DNA from: Alphaproteobacteria bacterium
Lineage (GTDB): Bacteria > Pseudomonadota > Alphaproteobacteria > TMED109
Assembly (NCBI GenBank): GCA_022819905.1
Contig: JAJEGJ010000104.1
Coordinates: 186,001-250,000 of the forward strand
Reading direction: 5' to 3'
DNA length: 64,000 nt
The position numbers and the translations under genes were made by a program. Positions 61,992 through 64,000 of the stretch are shown here, piece after piece; position 1 is the first letter of the stretch, and every line of letters begins with the position of its first letter. Under the pieces are notes generated by a model that ran no database searches, was not told the DNA's origin, and was given only the letters and a program-made list of their open reading frames with translations.

Positions 61992-64000
61992 GTGCTCGGT
62001 CTGATCGTCAAGTTCTCGATCCGGCATCCAGGCGTGGTGGTGACACTTGCCGCCGCGTTGGTCACGGCGGGGTTGTGGCGCCTGTCCGAGGGCGCCTTCG
62101 ACATATTTCCGGAGTTTGCGCCTCGGCAAGTCATCGTTCAAACCGAAGCACCCGGTTTGACGGCCGAACAGGTGGAAACCGGCGTCACTCGCCCGCTTGA
62201 GGAGGTTCTCAGGGGGTTGCCGCGCCTGATCGGGACGTTCTCCGAATCGATCAGCGGCTTGTCGATCGTGAACCTGACGTTCGAGGACGGTACCCGGGAC
62301 GAGATCAACCGGGCTGCCGTCGCCGCCCGGCTTGCGGTCGCGTCCGGGCAGCTTCACCGTTCGGCCGCCACGCCTACGATCGTTCCGCTTTCCTCCAGCG
62401 CGGCCACCGTCATGACGCTTGGATTTACGGCCGAACGGGCGCCCGAACGCCTTCGGTCCACGGTCGAGCGGGTCGTGCTGCCGCACCTGTTGGAGATTCC
62501 CGGCGTGGCTGACGTCAATGTCTTCGGCGGCCAGATCGAAGCGCTCCAGATCCGGCCCGACCCTGAGCGCCTGCGGCGTGCGGGCGTGACGATTGGCGAA
62601 CTGACGGAAGCAGTACGGGCCGCTGGCTACCGGGGCAGCGGGCGGGTCGATACGCCCAACCAGACACTTGCCGTCGTGGTGGGCGAGGGCGCGCTGTCGG
62701 TGGCAGCCCTCCGGTCTCTCAACATCGCCCGGGCCGACGGCACGCGCATTCCTCTCGCCGACATCGCCGACATCGGGTTCGGCGCCTCTCACCCGATCAG
62801 CATGGCGACCGTCGGCGGCGAGCCCGCCGTGCTGCTCATGATTATCGGTCAGTTCCAGTCAAGCACCGTAGCCGTGACCCGCGGGCTGGATCAGGCGCTC
62901 GATGACCTGACACCGGCCCTCGCCTCGATCGGGATTTTCATCCATCGCGACCTCTTTCGCCCGGCCCATTACGTTGAACGTTCGGTTGCCAACATTTCCG
63001 CCCACCTTGCGATTGGTGCCGGGCTGGTTGTGCTGGTGTTGCTGGTGTTCCTCTTCGACGTGCGGGCCGCAATCATTACCGCCAGCGCGATCCCGGTGTC
63101 CCTGATCGCCGCCGGGCTGGGCATGCTGGAGACCGGCACGACCTTCAACATCATGGTCATCGGCGGGCTGGCCATCGCCTTGGGCGAAGTGGTCGACGAC
63201 GCCATCATCGATACCGAGAACATCATGCGGCGCCTTCGCCAGGCGCTGACGCGTCCGGCGCCGGTCCGTGCCGACGACGTGGTGTTCGATGCTTCGATGG
63301 AGGTCCGGAGTTCGATGGTGCATGCAAGCGCCATCGTCATGCTCGTGTTTGTGCCGCTGTTCGCGGTCTCCGGCGTGGCGGGCCGCATGTTCGCCCCGCT
63401 GGGTCTGGCTTACATCCTCGCGATCTTTGCTTCCCTGGTGGTCGCGCTCACACTGACCCCGGCGCTTTGCCGGGTACTGCTGGCCTCGCGCGGCGCGTAC
63501 CGGGTGCCCCCGCTCATTCGGTGGATCACGCCTGTCTACGCGTGGATCCTGCGCCTGCTGGGCAGGGTTCCCGGCCTGACCGTTGCGGTGGCCCTCGGTG
63601 GCTCGCTCTTCGGCGTGGCGCTTCTGCCCGGGCTCGGCAGCGCGTTCCTGCCCGAGCTGCGTGAGGGTCACTACATGATTCACACGTCGGGGCTGCCCGG
63701 GACCTCGCTGGAGGAAACCATCCGCACCGGTACCCGACTCACGCGGCAGGTGCTGCAGGTAGAGGGTGTACGGTCCATGTCGCAGTGGGCGGGGCGCGCA
63801 GAGCGAGGGGCCGACACGTACGGGAGTCACTACGCAGAATACGAGGTCGAGCTCGATCCACTGTCCGGCGCGGAACAGCAGGCCGTATTCGATCAGATTC
63901 GGGAGATCCTGGACGGTACGCCCGGCATCGCCGCGGAGCTCAACACGTTCCTGATCGAGCGCGTGGATGAAACGGTCTCCGGTTACGCGGCGCCCCTGGT
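61992..64000 (+). CDS. Heavy-metal efflux RND transporter (CusA/CzcA family), 3' end outside the window
   Basis: The first 669 residues of a proton-driven inner-membrane pump of the HME-RND family. Marks are FDIFPEFAPRQVIVQTEAPG near the N-terminus (as in CusA/CzcA), DINVFGG-like VADVNVFGGQIEALQI, and the transmembrane helix 4 segment GGLAIALGEVVDDAIIDTEN with its acidic residues; this is the proton-relay pattern of metal pumps. SIRHPGVVVTLAAALVTAGL is the first helix. It starts with GTG 4 bp after the adaptor gene. The frame is open to the right edge. The metal cannot be deduced. Confidence 0.9.
   Translation, partial: MLGLIVKFSIRHPGVVVTLAAALVTAGLWRLSEGAFDIFPEFAPRQVIVQTEAPGLTAEQVETGVTRPLEEVLRGLPRLIGTFSESISGLSIVNLTFEDGTRDEINRAAVAARLAVASGQLHRSAATPTIVPLSSSAATVMTLGFTAERAPERLRSTVERVVLPHLLEIPGVADVNVFGGQIEALQIRPDPERLRRAGVTIGELTEAVRAAGYRGSGRVDTPNQTLAVVVGEGALSVAALRSLNIARADGTRIPLADIADIGFGASHPISMATVGGEPAVLLMIIGQFQSSTVAVTRGLDQALDDLTPALASIGIFIHRDLFRPAHYVERSVANISAHLAIGAGLVVLVLLVFLFDVRAAIITASAIPVSLIAAGLGMLETGTTFNIMVIGGLAIALGEVVDDAIIDTENIMRRLRQALTRPAPVRADDVVFDASMEVRSSMVHASAIVMLVFVPLFAVSGVAGRMFAPLGLAYILAIFASLVVALTLTPALCRVLLASRGAYRVPPLIRWITPVYAWILRLLGRVPGLTVAVALGGSLFGVALLPGLGSAFLPELREGHYMIHTSGLPGTSLEETIRTGTRLTRQVLQVEGVRSMSQWAGRAERGADTYGSHYAEYEVELDPLSGAEQQAVFDQIREILDGTPGIAAELNTFLIERVDETVSGYAAPL

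Noticed and set aside
1-64000. CRISPR arrays, rRNA genes, prophage or conjugative genes
   Set aside because: No spaced direct-repeat array, no rRNA-like sequence, and no phage structural, integrase or relaxase genes were seen.

Overview
The window looks like chromosomal DNA of a GC-rich alphaproteobacterium, probably a Rhodospirillales-like lineage. The evidence is a direct-repeat SOS box of the alphaproteobacterial type (GTTC-N7-GTTC) in front of an imuA-imuB-dnaE2 cassette, a tiny aa3-type cytochrome oxidase subunit IV gene, a DUF6489 gene inside a polyhydroxyalkanoate (PHA) cluster, and a PhaR-type regulator. No species call is possible from sequence reading alone.

Layout. 0-5.8 kb: end of a GldG/DUF4340 transport cluster, then prmA-pcrA and a cytochrome-oxidase-IV / lipoprotein / RraA-like / SDR group. 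5.9-10.5 kb: PHA metabolism (DUF6489, phaC, phaB, phasin, divergent phaR) with three candidate PhaR operators. 10.7-19.8 kb: tRNA-Trp, a crotonase, a methyltransferase, a TauD-type dioxygenase, putA, a DsbA-fold isomerase and a DMT transporter. 19.9-25.4 kb: the SOS mutagenesis cassette. 25.7-26.7 kb: a two-gene nucleotidyltransferase module.

26.8-49.5 kb is a metal-transport island. Its core (34.2-43.2 kb) is a tightly overlapping minus-strand gene train: znuC-znuB-znuA, a permease fused to an SPFH (HflK-like) domain, separate HflC-like and HflK-like genes, a LivJ-like binding protein and a small membrane protein. On both sides lie versions of a second module, porin-znuA2-znuB2. The copy at 45.9-49.1 kb is intact; the copy at 26.8-29.3 kb keeps only an open znuA2. 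Other debris includes a third znuB2 fragment joined to a broken glyoxalase-fold gene, a decayed second dnaE2 fragment, and a 994-bp element with 25-bp inverted repeats and 8-bp target duplications that encloses a degenerate tnpB. Only one transporter ATPase is visible for the two kinds of permease and three binding proteins.

49.8-59.5 kb holds catabolic genes: CDGSH iron-sulfur protein, paired hydratase-family proteins, a molybdenum hydroxylase pair with a clear terminator, a class IV aminotransferase, a glyoxalase-fold protein, a crotonase, cytochrome b561 and YceI. The window ends in a TolC / adaptor / heavy-metal RND efflux operon that runs off the right edge. The strongest candidates for something undescribed are the permease-SPFH fusion with its SPFH partners inside a zinc ABC operon, and the inverted-repeat element carrying a tnpB remnant.
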